Below are positions 16,840 through 26,529 of a stretch of 64,000 nucleotides of DNA, one piece after another. Every line of letters begins with the position of its first letter. Position 1 is the stretch's first letter. The DNA lies in NCBI GenBank assembly GCA_964415865.1, contig CAYQBY010000002.1, forward strand, positions 1 to 64,000, given 5' to 3'. Both the position numbers and the translations under genes were made by a program. Below the pieces are notes generated by a model that was given only the letters and a program-made list of their open reading frames with translations, had not been told where the DNA came from and did not search any database. Source of the DNA: Thiopontia sp964415865. GTDB lineage: Bacteria; Pseudomonadota; Gammaproteobacteria; GCF-002020875.

Positions 16840-17540
16840 AGTGAACGCTTCAACATAGCCTCACGTAACTTGCCAATTGCATCTGACGGGTTAAGCCCCT
16901 TTGGGCAGCTATTGGTACAATTCATGATGGTGCGACATCTGAACAGCTTGAAAGGTCCCTCCAGTGCATGCAGACGCTCATCTGTTGCCTGATCCCTGCT
17001 GTCAGAGACAAAACGCCACGCCTGCAGGAGTGCAGCTGGTCCTAGAAACTCCTGTGGATTCCACCAGAATGAGGGGCATGCTGTGGAGCAACATCCGCAG
17101 AGAATGCACTCATAGAGGCCATCCAATTGCTCTCTCTCTTCCGGTAACTGCTGATACTCAACCTCTGGCTCCTGATCATGCACAGTCAGCCAAGGCTTTA
17201 CTGCCCTATACTGTCTGTAGAACGGCCCCATATCTACAATCAGATCACGAATTACCGGTTGACCTGGAAATGGCCGAATCTCGACTGGCTGCTTCAACCC
17301 CTTGAGTGGCGTGATACAGGCAAGAGAGTTCCTGCCATTGATATTCATGCCATCTGAACCACAGACACCTTCACCACATGATTTTCTGAAAGTTAACGTC
17401 TCATCACTGGCCTTTATCAGTTTCAGCGCAGTCAGCACCATCATCTCATCCGAGACTATAGAGTCATCAAGCTCATACTCCTGCATTCTTGGAGATGAAT
17501 CTTTTTCCGGGTCAAACCGGTAGATTAAAAACCTCATCAA
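16836..17540 (-). CDS. sdhB: Succinate dehydrogenase iron-sulfur subunit
   Basis: This 234-residue electron-transfer subunit of complex II has a plant-type ferredoxin domain with CGEGVCGSDGMNINGRN binding [2Fe-2S]. The C-terminal domain has CILCGCCSTACP and CRTIMNCTNSCPKGLNP for the [4Fe-4S] and [3Fe-4S] clusters. Electrons pass from SdhA to quinone. It overlaps sdhA by 4 nt and sdhE by 4 nt, consistent with one tightly coupled operon. Confidence 0.96.
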   Translation of the reverse strand: MMRFLIYRFDPEKDSSPRMQEYELDDSIVSDEMMVLTALKLIKASDETLTFRKSCGEGVCGSDGMNINGRNSLACITPLKGLKQPVEIRPFPGQPVIRDLIVDMGPFYRQYRAVKPWLTVHDQEPEVEYQQLPEEREQLDGLYECILCGCCSTACPSFWWNPQEFLGPAALLQAWRFVSDSRDQATDERLHALEGPFKLFRCRTIMNCTNSCPKGLNPSDAIGKLREAMLKRSL

Positions 17541-19300
17541 TAGACCCTGGCCTTTGGTGGAACTGATGGTTCGGTAAGAGGGCTCATGTTTACCCTCTTG
17601 TACTGCAGCTCATCATCCAGAGAAAACAAGGTATGTGCCAACCAGTTTTCATCATCTCGTTCTGGATAGTCAGTTCTGGAATGGGCTCCTCTACTCTCCT
17701 GCCTGGCCTCTGCAGAGACTACTGTGGCCAATGCTACATCGGCCAGATTCTCAAGCTCCAAAGCTTCGATCAGTGCTGTATTGAACACTTTGCTCTGATC
17801 ATGGATTACCACATTACGGACTCTCTTCCGAATATCCCTGACCTTCTCAACTCCCTGCTGCAGAACATCCTCACTTCTGTATACCCCACAGTAGCGTTCC
17901 ATTGTCTCTTTCAACTCATCTCGCAACTGAGAGACAGATTCCTCCTCACCTCTGCCTCCTCTGCCTTGTTTCTGAAAACGGTCCAGTGCCCGATTTATTG
18001 AGTGTTCTGGAATAGTTGAACGATGCTTGTGGTCACGATGATATTGCAGAATTCTGTTTCCTGCCGCTCGACCAAATACCACAATATCAAGCAACGAATT
18101 CCCCCCCAGCCGGTTTGCTCCATGAACCGATACACAGGCACACTCACCTACTGCAAACAGTCCTGGTACGGGTAAATCAATCTGTCCATCCTGCCCCAAC
18201 ACTTCACCAAAGCGATTAGTTGGTATACCGCCCATGGTGTAGTGTGCAGTCGGATATACCGGAACAGGCTCCTTGACCATATCTCGATGAGAAAATGTCA
18301 GCGCAAGTTCTCTAATTGCGGGCAACAGTTTTTTAACTGCTGACTCACCCAGATGGTCAACTTTCAACAGCACATGATCCTTGTTTGGACCACAGCCCCT
18401 ACCTGCCTCTACCTCCAGAAAGATCGCACGGCTCACCACATCGCGACTAGCAAGATCCTTTGCGCTTGGGGCATAACGCTCCATAAAGCGCTCCCCCTCA
18501 CCATTAATCAGGTAACCACCCTCTCCACGAGCCCCCTCGGATAACAGCATCCCCTTACCGGCAATACCTGTTGGATGGAACTGAAAAAATTCCATGTCCT
18601 GAAGTGGGATACCGACACGCAACACCATTGCCATACCATCTCCAGTATTGATCATTGCGTTTGTGGTAGTTTTAAATATCTGCCCCGCACCACCGGTTGC
18701 CAGAAGCACAGTTTTTGCATCGAGCAGCAGTGGTTCTCCACTTGCGATATCCACCACCAACACCCCAACTACTCTGCCTTCATCATCACGCAGTAGATCA
18801 AGAGCAAAATACTCATCAAAAAAATGGGTCTTACGAGCCAGATTCTGTTGGTAGAGTGAATGGAGAATAGCGTGTCCAGTACGATCTGCTGCAGCACAGG
18901 TTCTAGCTGCCTGTTCACCACCATAATTCTGGCTCTGTCCGCCAAATGGGCGCTGATAGATAGTACCGTTATCAAGTCTGGAAAATGGTACTCCTGAATG
19001 CTCCAGTTCTGTCACCAGTTTATAGGCCGAACGGCACATATACTCAATAGCATCCTGGTCTCCCAACCAGTCGCTCCCCTTGATGGTGTCGTACATATGC
19101 CAACGCCAATCATCCTCCATTACATTACCGAGCGCAGCATTGATCCCCCCCTGTGCTGCCACTGTATGGGAACGAGTTGGAAAGACCTTGGAGACTACCG
19201 CAACACGAACATCCTCATTGGATAGCTGTAGAGCAGCACGCAACCCTCCACCACCTGCGCCTATTACTATCGTATCAAAGGTTCTTCTCTTAAGTGTCAT
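17537..19300 (-). CDS. sdhA: Succinate dehydrogenase flavoprotein subunit
   Basis: This is the FAD-containing catalytic subunit of complex II, oxidising succinate to fumarate. I place the start at the ATG at 19300 (587 residues); a longer frame from 19318 adds six residues that run into sdhD. It has the dinucleotide motif VIGAGGGGLRAAL (13-25), the covalent FAD histidine H45 in TRSHTVAAQGG, HPTGIAGKGML, the catalytic-arginine region and SVHGANRLGGNSLLD. It lies between sdhD and sdhB on the minus strand. Confidence 0.97.
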   Translation of the reverse strand: MTLKRRTFDTIVIGAGGGGLRAALQLSNEDVRVAVVSKVFPTRSHTVAAQGGINAALGNVMEDDWRWHMYDTIKGSDWLGDQDAIEYMCRSAYKLVTELEHSGVPFSRLDNGTIYQRPFGGQSQNYGGEQAARTCAAADRTGHAILHSLYQQNLARKTHFFDEYFALDLLRDDEGRVVGVLVVDIASGEPLLLDAKTVLLATGGAGQIFKTTTNAMINTGDGMAMVLRVGIPLQDMEFFQFHPTGIAGKGMLLSEGARGEGGYLINGEGERFMERYAPSAKDLASRDVVSRAIFLEVEAGRGCGPNKDHVLLKVDHLGESAVKKLLPAIRELALTFSHRDMVKEPVPVYPTAHYTMGGIPTNRFGEVLGQDGQIDLPVPGLFAVGECACVSVHGANRLGGNSLLDIVVFGRAAGNRILQYHRDHKHRSTIPEHSINRALDRFQKQGRGGRGEEESVSQLRDELKETMERYCGVYRSEDVLQQGVEKVRDIRKRVRNVVIHDQSKVFNTALIEALELENLADVALATVVSAEARQESRGAHSRTDYPERDDENWLAHTLFSLDDELQYKRVNMSPLTEPSVPPKARVY

Positions 19301-19307
19301 AGCAACC

Positions 19308-19655
19308 TCACAACACACTCAACAAGAGTAGTGCCATCCACAGGCCCAACCAGAACAACAGCAGTGCTGTCCCACCCAACAATAAAACTCTCACCATATG
19401 GTGTCGCACATAATCCAGCAGCACATCACGTACCCCTACCCAACAGTGAAGCAACAGTGCTACAAACCATCCCATAATCCATAACGGATTAAACTCATTA
19501 GTAACCCATGCTCTCCACTCCCCATACTCCATGCTCCCAACCTGTAACGCCGAGATAAATAGCAAAGGGGTAACTAGCAGTAGAATAACGGCACTGAAAC
19601 GCTGCATAACCCAGGCTCGCATTCCAGTCAGAACAAACATCAGAACAGCGCCCAC
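19308..19655 (-). CDS. sdhD: Succinate dehydrogenase membrane anchor subunit SdhD
   Basis: This 115-residue protein has three predicted transmembrane segments (about 15-40, 55-75 and 88-112). HCWVGVRDVLLDYVRH in the second helix region matches the SdhD heme/quinone area. With SdhC it anchors complex II. It overlaps sdhC by 16 nt. The sequence is divergent, so the call relies on context and the conserved WxGxRD-like motif. Confidence 0.9.
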   Translation of the reverse strand: MGAVLMFVLTGMRAWVMQRFSAVILLLVTPLLFISALQVGSMEYGEWRAWVTNEFNPLWIMGWFVALLLHCWVGVRDVLLDYVRHHMVRVLLLGGTALLLFWLGLWMALLLLSVL

Positions 19656-20017
19656 CCGACTGTAAACAGTGCCAACATACTCAATCCTGTCACCACAATA
19701 GCACTACGTTGTGCATGCTCCTTTGCAATGCCCACCCCAACATCAAGCAGCAAAACACGTACTCCGGAAATAAGATGGTGCACCAACGTCCAACATACAA
19801 CCACAGCTAACAGCGGTATCAGCTGGAGATCCCATAATTCAAGCAGCATCTGAAATGAGTCGACACTACGCAACGAACGTTCAAACAGAAACAGAAGCAT
19901 GGGAAGAGATAAAAACAGTATCACCCCGGATATACGGTGCAGAATGGAGAGTATTGCGGTCGCAGGAAAACGAATCTGCAATAGATTAAGGAAAACTGGC
20001 CTCGAATTTTTCTCCAT
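19640..20017 (-). CDS. sdhC: Succinate dehydrogenase cytochrome b556 subunit SdhC
   Basis: This 125-residue membrane subunit has the family signatures SILHRISGVILF (about 19-30), which bears the quinone-site Ser/Arg, and LVHHLISGVRVLLLD near residue 85, which holds the heme-ligand histidine. Three transmembrane helices are predicted. It is the first gene of the sdhCDAB-sdhE operon and is divergent from ygfZ. Confidence 0.95.
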   Translation of the reverse strand: MEKNSRPVFLNLLQIRFPATAILSILHRISGVILFLSLPMLLFLFERSLRSVDSFQMLLELWDLQLIPLLAVVVCWTLVHHLISGVRVLLLDVGVGIAKEHAQRSAIVVTGLSMLALFTVGWALF

Positions 20018-20103
20018 GGCGTATTGGTTATGGTTATTATTGTGTTATTGAGTTGACAGTAATTGAAGAAGATATCAATTGCAATAACAGGGAGATTAAA
20101 ACC

Positions 20104-21147
20104 ATGAATAGCGAATGGCTATCCTTTCTAGAGGCTACTGGTGCAGAGATAAATGAAGGGAGCGTAATCAGCTTTGGTAATCCAGAGCAGGAGCGACATG
20201 TCGTATCCAGTGGAGATATTATGTGCGACCTCTCTCACCTCTCTGTTCTTGAGGTGGACGGTGAGGATAGTGCTGACTTTCTGCAAAACCAATTCACAAA
20301 TGACATTAATGCGCTGGATACCGGCAAGAGCCAACTGAATGGATGGTGCACCCCAAAGGGGAGAATGTTGGCAATTTTTCAGGTTATTCGTGTAGCCAAA
20401 GAGAGGTTCCTTCTCCTGCTACCAGATGAGCTAAGTGATTCGATAGAGAAGCGACTACAGATGTTTGTGATGCGCTCCAAAGTCACAATCACCAACATAA
20501 GTGATCAACAGGTACGGATAGGAGTATCTGGTCCAGATGCAGAACAGCAACTCTCTTCACTGATTGACCATCTTCCAGAGAATATTGATGACACTGCCGC
20601 AACTGAGAATACCAGAATAGTACGACTACGCCCTACCCTCTATCCACGCTTCCTTATCATTACCGACACCACTCATGCAGGGAAGATATGGTCTCATCTG
20701 GATGTAAAGGCAACTCCTGTCAGCAGAGGTGCATGGGAACTCCTTGATATACGTGCTGGAGTGCCATCAATAAAAGAGCAGACTCAGGAGTCATTTGTTC
20801 CGCAGATGGTGAACCTTCAGGCTATAAACGGACTCAGCTTTACCAAGGGGTGCTATCCGGGGCAGGAGGTTGTAGCGCGCATGGAATACCTGGGGAAACT
20901 CAAACGCATGATGTACAGAATAACCATTATTGATGAGAGCCAACCAGAGAGCGGCGATCGTCTCTACTCCACATCATCCAGCTCACCACAAGGTGCTGGC
21001 GAGATTGTATCCGTTCAAAAGGATGGAGATGGGGTCTGGGAGGGGTTGGCCGTGGTTGAGGTTGATATTGTCGAGGCCAAAGACCTCACACTTAAAGAGG
21101 ATGGAACCATCCTGGTGACAGTACAGGAACTTCTGAATAACGGATAA
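20104..21147 (+). CDS. ygfZ: Folate-binding Fe-S maintenance protein YgfZ
   Basis: YgfZ is a glycine-cleavage-T-like protein that supports tetrahydrofolate-dependent repair or assembly of Fe-S enzymes. The signature KGCYPGQE lies at about residues 248-255. I prefer the ATG at 20104 (347 residues), preceded by GGGAG at good spacing, over an upstream TTG at 20053 that would add 17 unlike residues. The gene is divergent from sdhCDAB and 10 nt upstream of a class I fumarase, itself a [4Fe-4S] enzyme. That pairing is consistent with its role. Confidence 0.92.
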   Translation: MNSEWLSFLEATGAEINEGSVISFGNPEQERHVVSSGDIMCDLSHLSVLEVDGEDSADFLQNQFTNDINALDTGKSQLNGWCTPKGRMLAIFQVIRVAKERFLLLLPDELSDSIEKRLQMFVMRSKVTITNISDQQVRIGVSGPDAEQQLSSLIDHLPENIDDTAATENTRIVRLRPTLYPRFLIITDTTHAGKIWSHLDVKATPVSRGAWELLDIRAGVPSIKEQTQESFVPQMVNLQAINGLSFTKGCYPGQEVVARMEYLGKLKRMMYRITIIDESQPESGDRLYSTSSSSPQGAGEIVSVQKDGDGVWEGLAVVEVDIVEAKDLTLKEDGTILVTVQELLNNG

Positions 21148-21157
21148 AATAAAACCC

Positions 21158-22675
21158 ATGACAACCATAAAACAAGAAGATTTCATATCCAGTATTGCTG
21201 ACTCCCTGCAATATATATCCTACTACCATCCAACTGATTTCATTCAGGCCATGGGGGAGGCATGGGAGAGAGAGCAGTCCCCTGCAGCTAAGGATGCCAT
21301 TGCACAGATCCTGATGAACTCCAGAATGTCTGCGCTGGGAAAACGGCCAATATGCCAGGATACCGGAATAGTTGTTGTATTCCTAAAGGTCGGCATGGAC
21401 ATTAGTTGGGAGAGTGACATCTCTCTGCAAGAGATGGTTGACGAGGGGGTACATCGTGCCTATCTTGACCCTGATAACAAGCTACGTGCCTCGGTACTGG
21501 CAGATCCAGCCGGAAAGAGAAACAACACCAAGGATAATACTCCTGCTGTTCTGCATACAGAGATGGTGCCTGGCAATGTGCTGGAGATAATAGTTGCAGC
21601 TAAAGGAGGAGGTTCTGAAAACAAAGCAAGATTTGCTAACCTCTCCCCCTCTGCCAATGTTGCTGACTGGATTGTAGAGCAGGTTCCTACTATGGGGGCT
21701 GGCTGGTGTCCTCCCGGGATGCTTGGCATCGGTATTGGTGGTACCGCCGAAAAGGCAATGTTATTGGCAAAAGAGGCGTTGATGGATCCTGTCGATATCC
21801 AGGAGTTACGTGAACGTGGCGCCACCACCACAACCGAAAAACTCCGACTTGAGATCATGGACAGGGTGAATGCATTGGGTATAGGTGCCCAAGGACTAGG
21901 AGGACTCACCACAGTTCTGGATGTAAAGATCAGAGAGTACCCTACACATGCGGCATCACTACCAGTTGCAATAATCCCCAACTGTGCGGCCACTCGTCAC
22001 ATTCACTTTACCCTTGATGGATCAGGCCCTGTAGAACTTACACCCCCTTCAATTAATGAGTGGCCAGATATTACCTGGGAGCCATCAGCTGACGCACGCA
22101 AAGTAGATCTTGATACCCTAACCGCTAAGGACACCCAGAACTGGAAACCTGGTGAAACTCTGCTCTTAAATGGAAAACTGTTAACTGGTAGAGATGCTGC
22201 ACACAAGCGTATTGCAGATCTGTTTGCATCTGGACAGGGGCTACCTGATGGTATCGATCTGACCAATCGCATGATCTACTATGTAGGACCTGTTGATCCC
22301 GTAAAAGGCGAGGCAGTTGGTCCGGCCGGACCCACCACCTCTACCAGAATGGATAGTTTTACTGACCTTATGCTGGAAAAGACCGGACTCATTGGGATGG
22401 TTGGCAAGGCTGAGCGTGGCCTCTCCACAATTGCATCAATCAAAAAACATAAATCGGTCTATCTGATTGCTGTTGGTGGTGCCGCCTATCTGGTTGCGAA
22501 GGCAATCAAAAAGGCCAGGGTTGTCGCCTTTGAGGAGCTGGGCATGGAAGCTATCTATGAGTTTGAGGTAGAGAATATGCCTGTTACTGTTGCAGTCGAC
22601 AGCAAGGGAGAGTCACTACATCAAAGTGGGCCAGCAGAGTGGAAAATCAAAATCGAGGATATTGGCCGCCCCTGA
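21158..22675 (+). CDS. fumA: Class I (iron-sulfur) fumarate hydratase
   Basis: This 505-residue oxygen-sensitive [4Fe-4S] fumarase interconverts fumarate and malate. The N-terminal TtdA-like part includes RPICQDTGI with cluster cysteine C66, GWCPPGMLGIGIGG and PNCAATRHIHF. The C-terminal TtdB-like beta domain includes GPAGPTTSTRMD and KSVYLIAVGGAAYL. Length and fused domains match FumA/FumB. It is probably co-transcribed with ygfZ and sits next to succinate dehydrogenase, which supplies its substrate. Confidence 0.94.
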   Translation: MTTIKQEDFISSIADSLQYISYYHPTDFIQAMGEAWEREQSPAAKDAIAQILMNSRMSALGKRPICQDTGIVVVFLKVGMDISWESDISLQEMVDEGVHRAYLDPDNKLRASVLADPAGKRNNTKDNTPAVLHTEMVPGNVLEIIVAAKGGGSENKARFANLSPSANVADWIVEQVPTMGAGWCPPGMLGIGIGGTAEKAMLLAKEALMDPVDIQELRERGATTTTEKLRLEIMDRVNALGIGAQGLGGLTTVLDVKIREYPTHAASLPVAIIPNCAATRHIHFTLDGSGPVELTPPSINEWPDITWEPSADARKVDLDTLTAKDTQNWKPGETLLLNGKLLTGRDAAHKRIADLFASGQGLPDGIDLTNRMIYYVGPVDPVKGEAVGPAGPTTSTRMDSFTDLMLEKTGLIGMVGKAERGLSTIASIKKHKSVYLIAVGGAAYLVAKAIKKARVVAFEELGMEAIYEFEVENMPVTVAVDSKGESLHQSGPAEWKIKIEDIGRP

Positions 22676-22681
22676 TAACCC

Positions 22682-23215
22682 TTAATGCTCTTTTCCGTCT
22701 CCCGCATGAGAGAGATATAATGCCAACCCGATGAGTGCAATACCGGCCGCCATATATAGCAAGTCAAGTGGAGATCCAAAGTGCATGGAAACCGTATGCT
22801 CAAAGAATTTCACAATAAGAATCATCATAATAACCTTGGCAAGACGTGCCTTCAGGTCATCCAGACTCTTGATCAACAGCACACTAGATGAGGTTGCTGC
22901 CCCTTCCGCCGCATCAATCTCACTTATAAATAACTCATATAGACCAAGCGCAAATATCAGCAACACTGTAGCCAGTAGATAGCCATCTACAATTTCTACA
23001 ATATGGGTAACCGTTGCGGCATGCAGAGCAGTTCTGGCAGCGGCCTCCATAGCTGGGTCAGCATAATTGGAGAGGTGCGAGATCATGTAGAACGCATCAA
23101 CTGTAGCCATATAGAACATTGCCAGCGAGGCAAGCAGACTAGAGATAACAGCTGTAAGTACAACCAGACGGCTACTCCAGAGAAAATTTTCGAATAGTTG
23201 TTCCAGTGCTTTCAT
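22682..23215 (-). CDS. UPF0114 (YqhA) family membrane protein
   Basis: This 177-residue inner-membrane protein has four hydrophobic segments (about 15-38, 72-95, 120-140 and 148-168). FENFLWSSRLVVLTAVISS at the N terminus and KIIMMILIVKFFEH-like and DLLYMAAGIALIGLALYL segments are typical of UPF0114/YqhA. Family function is unknown. It is convergent with the fumarase gene (6 bp between stops) and divergent from the DUF2069 gene. Confidence 0.85.
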   Translation of the reverse strand: MKALEQLFENFLWSSRLVVLTAVISSLLASLAMFYMATVDAFYMISHLSNYADPAMEAAARTALHAATVTHIVEIVDGYLLATVLLIFALGLYELFISEIDAAEGAATSSSVLLIKSLDDLKARLAKVIMMILIVKFFEHTVSMHFGSPLDLLYMAAGIALIGLALYLSHAGDGKEH

Positions 23216-23275
23216 AAAAGGTCCATTACATATATTGAGATTTCTATATAATCCACGATTTCAGACTCCATTACC

Positions 23276-23641
23276 ATGGCAAATTCAAAACAAAAACTCT
23301 TCAGAATAATGGCGCTCATCAGCTACTTTGTACTGATGATCCATCTTCTGCTATGGAATATATGGCTTGGGCCATCACACTATTTCCCCATAGCCATGGC
23401 TCTTGCTGTAATGGTAGTACCGCTACTCTTTCCTCTTCGCGGCATCATTCATGGCAAGGCCTACACTCATGCCTGGACAGGATTTCTTGCTCTACTCTAC
23501 TTCATCCATGGAATAGGTGATTTTGTAGTAAACCCTCCAGAGAGACTCTATTCAGGAATTGAGATAGTACTCAGCCTGACGCTCTTCTTTAGTTGTGCCT
23601 TTTACGCCAAACTTACCGGAAACAAAAAGAGTGAGAACTAA
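23276..23641 (+). CDS. DUF2069 family membrane protein
   Basis: This 121-residue protein has four predicted transmembrane helices. HGKAYTHAWTGFLALLYFIHG followed by a second GxGDxxxNPPERLY-like stretch is the pattern of DUF2069. Function is unknown. It is convergent with hemN (8 bp between stops). Confidence 0.85.
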   Translation: MANSKQKLFRIMALISYFVLMIHLLLWNIWLGPSHYFPIAMALAVMVVPLLFPLRGIIHGKAYTHAWTGFLALLYFIHGIGDFVVNPPERLYSGIEIVLSLTLFFSCAFYAKLTGNKKSEN

Positions 23642-23649
23642 GGAACCCC

Positions 23650-25038
23650 CTAAATAACCTTGGAGAAATGTTGTGCCTTTTTTTCACGCAGATAACGGTC
23701 AAACACCATACAGACATTTCTGATCAACAGCCGTCCTGCAGTAGCTACGGTAACGCCATCACTATCCATGGTTAGCAATCCATCTTTCTCCATATCCTTC
23801 AGCTCTTCCAACTCTACCGGGAAGTACTCACTGAAATTGATATTATGACGCTCCTCTATTGTGCTGTAACGTAAACGAAAGTTACAGATAAGCTCAGTAA
23901 TTACATCCCTGCGCAGTAGATCATCAGCATCCAGCTCTACCCCACGGAAGATTGGCAGCTCGCCGGCATCGATTGCTGCATAGTAATCATCAGACTCTTT
24001 CAGGTTCTGAGAGTATGTATTACCAACCACCCCAATTGAGGTTACCCCAAGGCCAACCAGGTCACAGTCACGGTGGGTAGAGTAGCCTTGAAAATTTCTG
24101 TATAGCGTACCTTCACGCTGTGCCACAGCCAGTTCATCATCAGGAAGAGCAAAGTGATCCATGCCAATATATAGATAACCAGCCTCGGATAGTTGCTGGT
24201 TGGTACGTTGCAGGATCTCCAATTTCTGGTCTGGTGTCGGAAGATCATCCTCATTGATACGACGTTGCGGTTTGAAGATCTCAGGTAGATGCGCGTAGTT
24301 AAATACTGACAGCCTGTCTGGTCTAACCTCCAGCACCTTGTCTACTGTCTTCTGGAAGCTATCTGCAGTTTGATGTGGCAGCCCATAAATAAGATCAATA
24401 CTGATTGATTTAAAGCCGGTATCACGAGCAGCATTCAATACAGCGAATGTCTCCTCCTCTGACTGGATGCGATTAACTGCTTTCTGCACCACAGGATCAA
24501 AATCCTGTAGACCCAGACTCATACGATTGAACCCTTGCTCTCTTAGCAATGCAATGGTCTCTGCAGTTGCCTCACGTGGATCAATCTCAATCGAATACTC
24601 ACCCTCATCATCATCACGAAGGTTAAAGTTTTGACGAGTGGCATCCATCAAACGCAAAATCTCATCATGGTTGAGAAAAGTTGGTGTGCCTCCTCCCCAA
24701 TGCAGCTGATCAACAACTCTTGAGCTATCAAACTGTTCGCCTTGAAGCTCCAGCTCACGAATTATCCGGTCCAGATATGGGGGTGACTTAGTTCTATCCT
24801 TGGTTGCAATCTTGTTACAGCCACAATAGAAACATACGGTGTCACAAAACGGGATATGAAAATAGAGTGACAGAGGGCGCAGCGGATACTCCTGATTAGT
24901 ACGGAATGCCGCTGCCTTGTATGATTCCCTGTCAAAACCCTCATGAAACTGAACCGCTGTCGGATATGAGGTATAACGTGGACCCGCCTTGTCATACCGG
25001 CGAATCAAATCCATGTCGAATGTTAATATCTGTTCCAT
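23650..25038 (-). CDS. hemN: Oxygen-independent coproporphyrinogen III oxidase
   Basis: HemN is a radical-SAM enzyme that decarboxylates coproporphyrinogen III to protoporphyrinogen IX in heme synthesis without oxygen. The 462-residue protein carries the cluster motif CDTVCFYC (C65, C69, C72), GPRYTSYPTA near residue 19, WGGGTPTFL and DLIYGLPHQT. The C-terminal HTH-like domain required by true HemN is present, unlike in HemW. I see no clear FNR site in the short upstream gap. Confidence 0.95.
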   Translation of the reverse strand: MEQILTFDMDLIRRYDKAGPRYTSYPTAVQFHEGFDRESYKAAAFRTNQEYPLRPLSLYFHIPFCDTVCFYCGCNKIATKDRTKSPPYLDRIIRELELQGEQFDSSRVVDQLHWGGGTPTFLNHDEILRLMDATRQNFNLRDDDEGEYSIEIDPREATAETIALLREQGFNRMSLGLQDFDPVVQKAVNRIQSEEETFAVLNAARDTGFKSISIDLIYGLPHQTADSFQKTVDKVLEVRPDRLSVFNYAHLPEIFKPQRRINEDDLPTPDQKLEILQRTNQQLSEAGYLYIGMDHFALPDDELAVAQREGTLYRNFQGYSTHRDCDLVGLGVTSIGVVGNTYSQNLKESDDYYAAIDAGELPIFRGVELDADDLLRRDVITELICNFRLRYSTIEERHNINFSEYFPVELEELKDMEKDGLLTMDSDGVTVATAGRLLIRNVCMVFDRYLREKKAQHFSKVI

Positions 25039-25102
25039 GTAACTATATTCCTCCCTTCTCTACAACTACAGTACACACCGTGTTGCAGATGGCTATTCCT
25101 AT

Positions 25103-25987
25103 CTATTTTACTGCTCGCCGCTCAAACTCATCGCGAAATAACGACTGGTATCTATCCAGCAAATCGTGGCTGATCACAAAAACCCCATGCCCGCCACGCT
25201 CAAAATCTATCCAGGTCCACGGTATCTCTGAAAAAAGTTGCTCCAGAGCAGATGCACTATTCCCCACCTCACAAACCAGTGTGCCATTCTCTTTCAGATG
25301 AGATGATGATTCCAGTAGAATCTGGACCACGATATCAAGTCCATCCTCACCAGCCTCCAGCCCCATACGAGGTTCGGCATGAAACTCTGCTGGCATTGAA
25401 TCCAGATCAGACCTGTCTACATACGGCGGGTTACTAACAATCAAATCATATCTCTTTCCAGTAAGCTCAGAGAACAGATCTGAATGGATCAGGCTAACCT
25501 GATCCTCCACCCCATGTTGCTCAACATTTATCTCTGCAACTTTCAGCGCATCCTCGGAAAGATCCACAGCATCTATAGTTGCCCCTGGAAACTCATATGC
25601 ACAAGCTATTGCAATACAAGCACTTCCAGTGCCAATCTCAAGTATATTGTCTGGTATTTCCGGATTCACCCAAGGTGAAAACTGCTGCTCTATCAGCTCC
25701 GCAACTGGCGATCTTGGAACCAGGACTCTCTCGTCCACATAAAATGGTAGGCTCGCAAATGTAGCTATGTTGGTCAGATAGGCAAGTGGCATTCGCTCTT
25801 CAACTCGCCTGCCGAACAGAGCGACCAGATGTTGACACTCTGGCTGCAGCAACCTCCCTTCCAGCAACATATCAGGGCAATCAGGTGGCAGGTGGAGACC
25901 ATGCAAAACCAGCTGTATCGCCTCATCTATAGCATTATCTGTACCATGTCCAAAGTAGAGTTGCCCCTGTTGTTCTGCCTCCCCCAT
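25103..25987 (-). CDS. prmB: 50S ribosomal protein L3 N5-glutamine methyltransferase
   Basis: This 294-residue SAM-dependent methyltransferase of the PrmB/HemK family has an N-terminal helical domain, ILEIGTGSACIAIACA as SAM motif I (near 135) and the catalytic NPPY at 185-188. The sequence NPPYVDRSDLDSMPAEFHAEPRMGL is split by normal family spacing and fits PrmB better than PrmC. PrmC is expected elsewhere with prfA. It lies between hemN and thioredoxin. Confidence 0.9.
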   Translation of the reverse strand: MGEAEQQGQLYFGHGTDNAIDEAIQLVLHGLHLPPDCPDMLLEGRLLQPECQHLVALFGRRVEERMPLAYLTNIATFASLPFYVDERVLVPRSPVAELIEQQFSPWVNPEIPDNILEIGTGSACIAIACAYEFPGATIDAVDLSEDALKVAEINVEQHGVEDQVSLIHSDLFSELTGKRYDLIVSNPPYVDRSDLDSMPAEFHAEPRMGLEAGEDGLDIVVQILLESSSHLKENGTLVCEVGNSASALEQLFSEIPWTWIDFERGGHGVFVISHDLLDRYQSLFRDEFERRAVK

Positions 25988-26024
25988 TAAAGAAGCACCC
26001 CAACGAATAAAATCCCTTGGGGTG
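25988..26024 (-). terminator. Possible terminator between thioredoxin and prmB
   Basis: CACCCCAA (25996-26003) and TTGGGGTG (26017-26024) form a perfect 8-bp stem with a 13-nt loop. On the minus strand it is followed by the T-rich CTTCTTTAAT and then the prmB start. It may end the thioredoxin transcript; the U-tract is imperfect. Confidence 0.5.
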
Positions 26025-26058
26025 TTCAGTATCTCTGCAGCAGTGACTCTGTCAATAA

Positions 26059-26427
26059 TCAGGCCTTGGACTCCTGCTCTTTAATCTGCTTGCGCACATC
26101 CTCCATATCCAGCTCTTGTGCCTTTGCCACCAAATCCTTAAGCCCATCTGCCGGCACCATGCCTGGCTGCGAGAAGATCACGATCTGCTCACGGAAAATC
26201 ATTAATGTAGGAATGGAACGAATCTGGAAATGAGTTGCAAGATCCTGATGCTCTTCTGTATTTACCTTGGCAAAAACCACATCCTCGATCTCTTCCGAAA
26301 CCTTCTCATAGATTGGAGCAAAATTTTTACATGGGCCACACCAGGGCGCCCAGAAATCGACAACTACAATATCATTGCCATTAACTGTCTCCTCAAAAGA
26401 GGCTCCATCTAGCTCAACAGTACTCAT
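26059..26427 (-). CDS. Thioredoxin
   Basis: This 122-residue thioredoxin has the active site WAPWCGPC (C30 and C33) and the cis-proline strand RSIPTLMIF near residue 73. It is a cytoplasmic disulfide reductant. A short charged C-terminal tail (KQIKEQESKA) extends past the usual fold, and the spacing resembles thioredoxins other than the main TrxA. It may therefore be a secondary thioredoxin. A hairpin separates it from prmB. Confidence 0.88.
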   Translation of the reverse strand: MSTVELDGASFEETVNGNDIVVVDFWAPWCGPCKNFAPIYEKVSEEIEDVVFAKVNTEEHQDLATHFQIRSIPTLMIFREQIVIFSQPGMVPADGLKDLVAKAQELDMEDVRKQIKEQESKA

Positions 26428-26529
26428 AAGTATCTCTTCCTTGTATTAACAGATCTTCCAAAACTCCATACTCGCCCGACATTCTAACATTCTTGAAAAC
26501 AACATTCCTGCAACATCAGCCGCTCAATA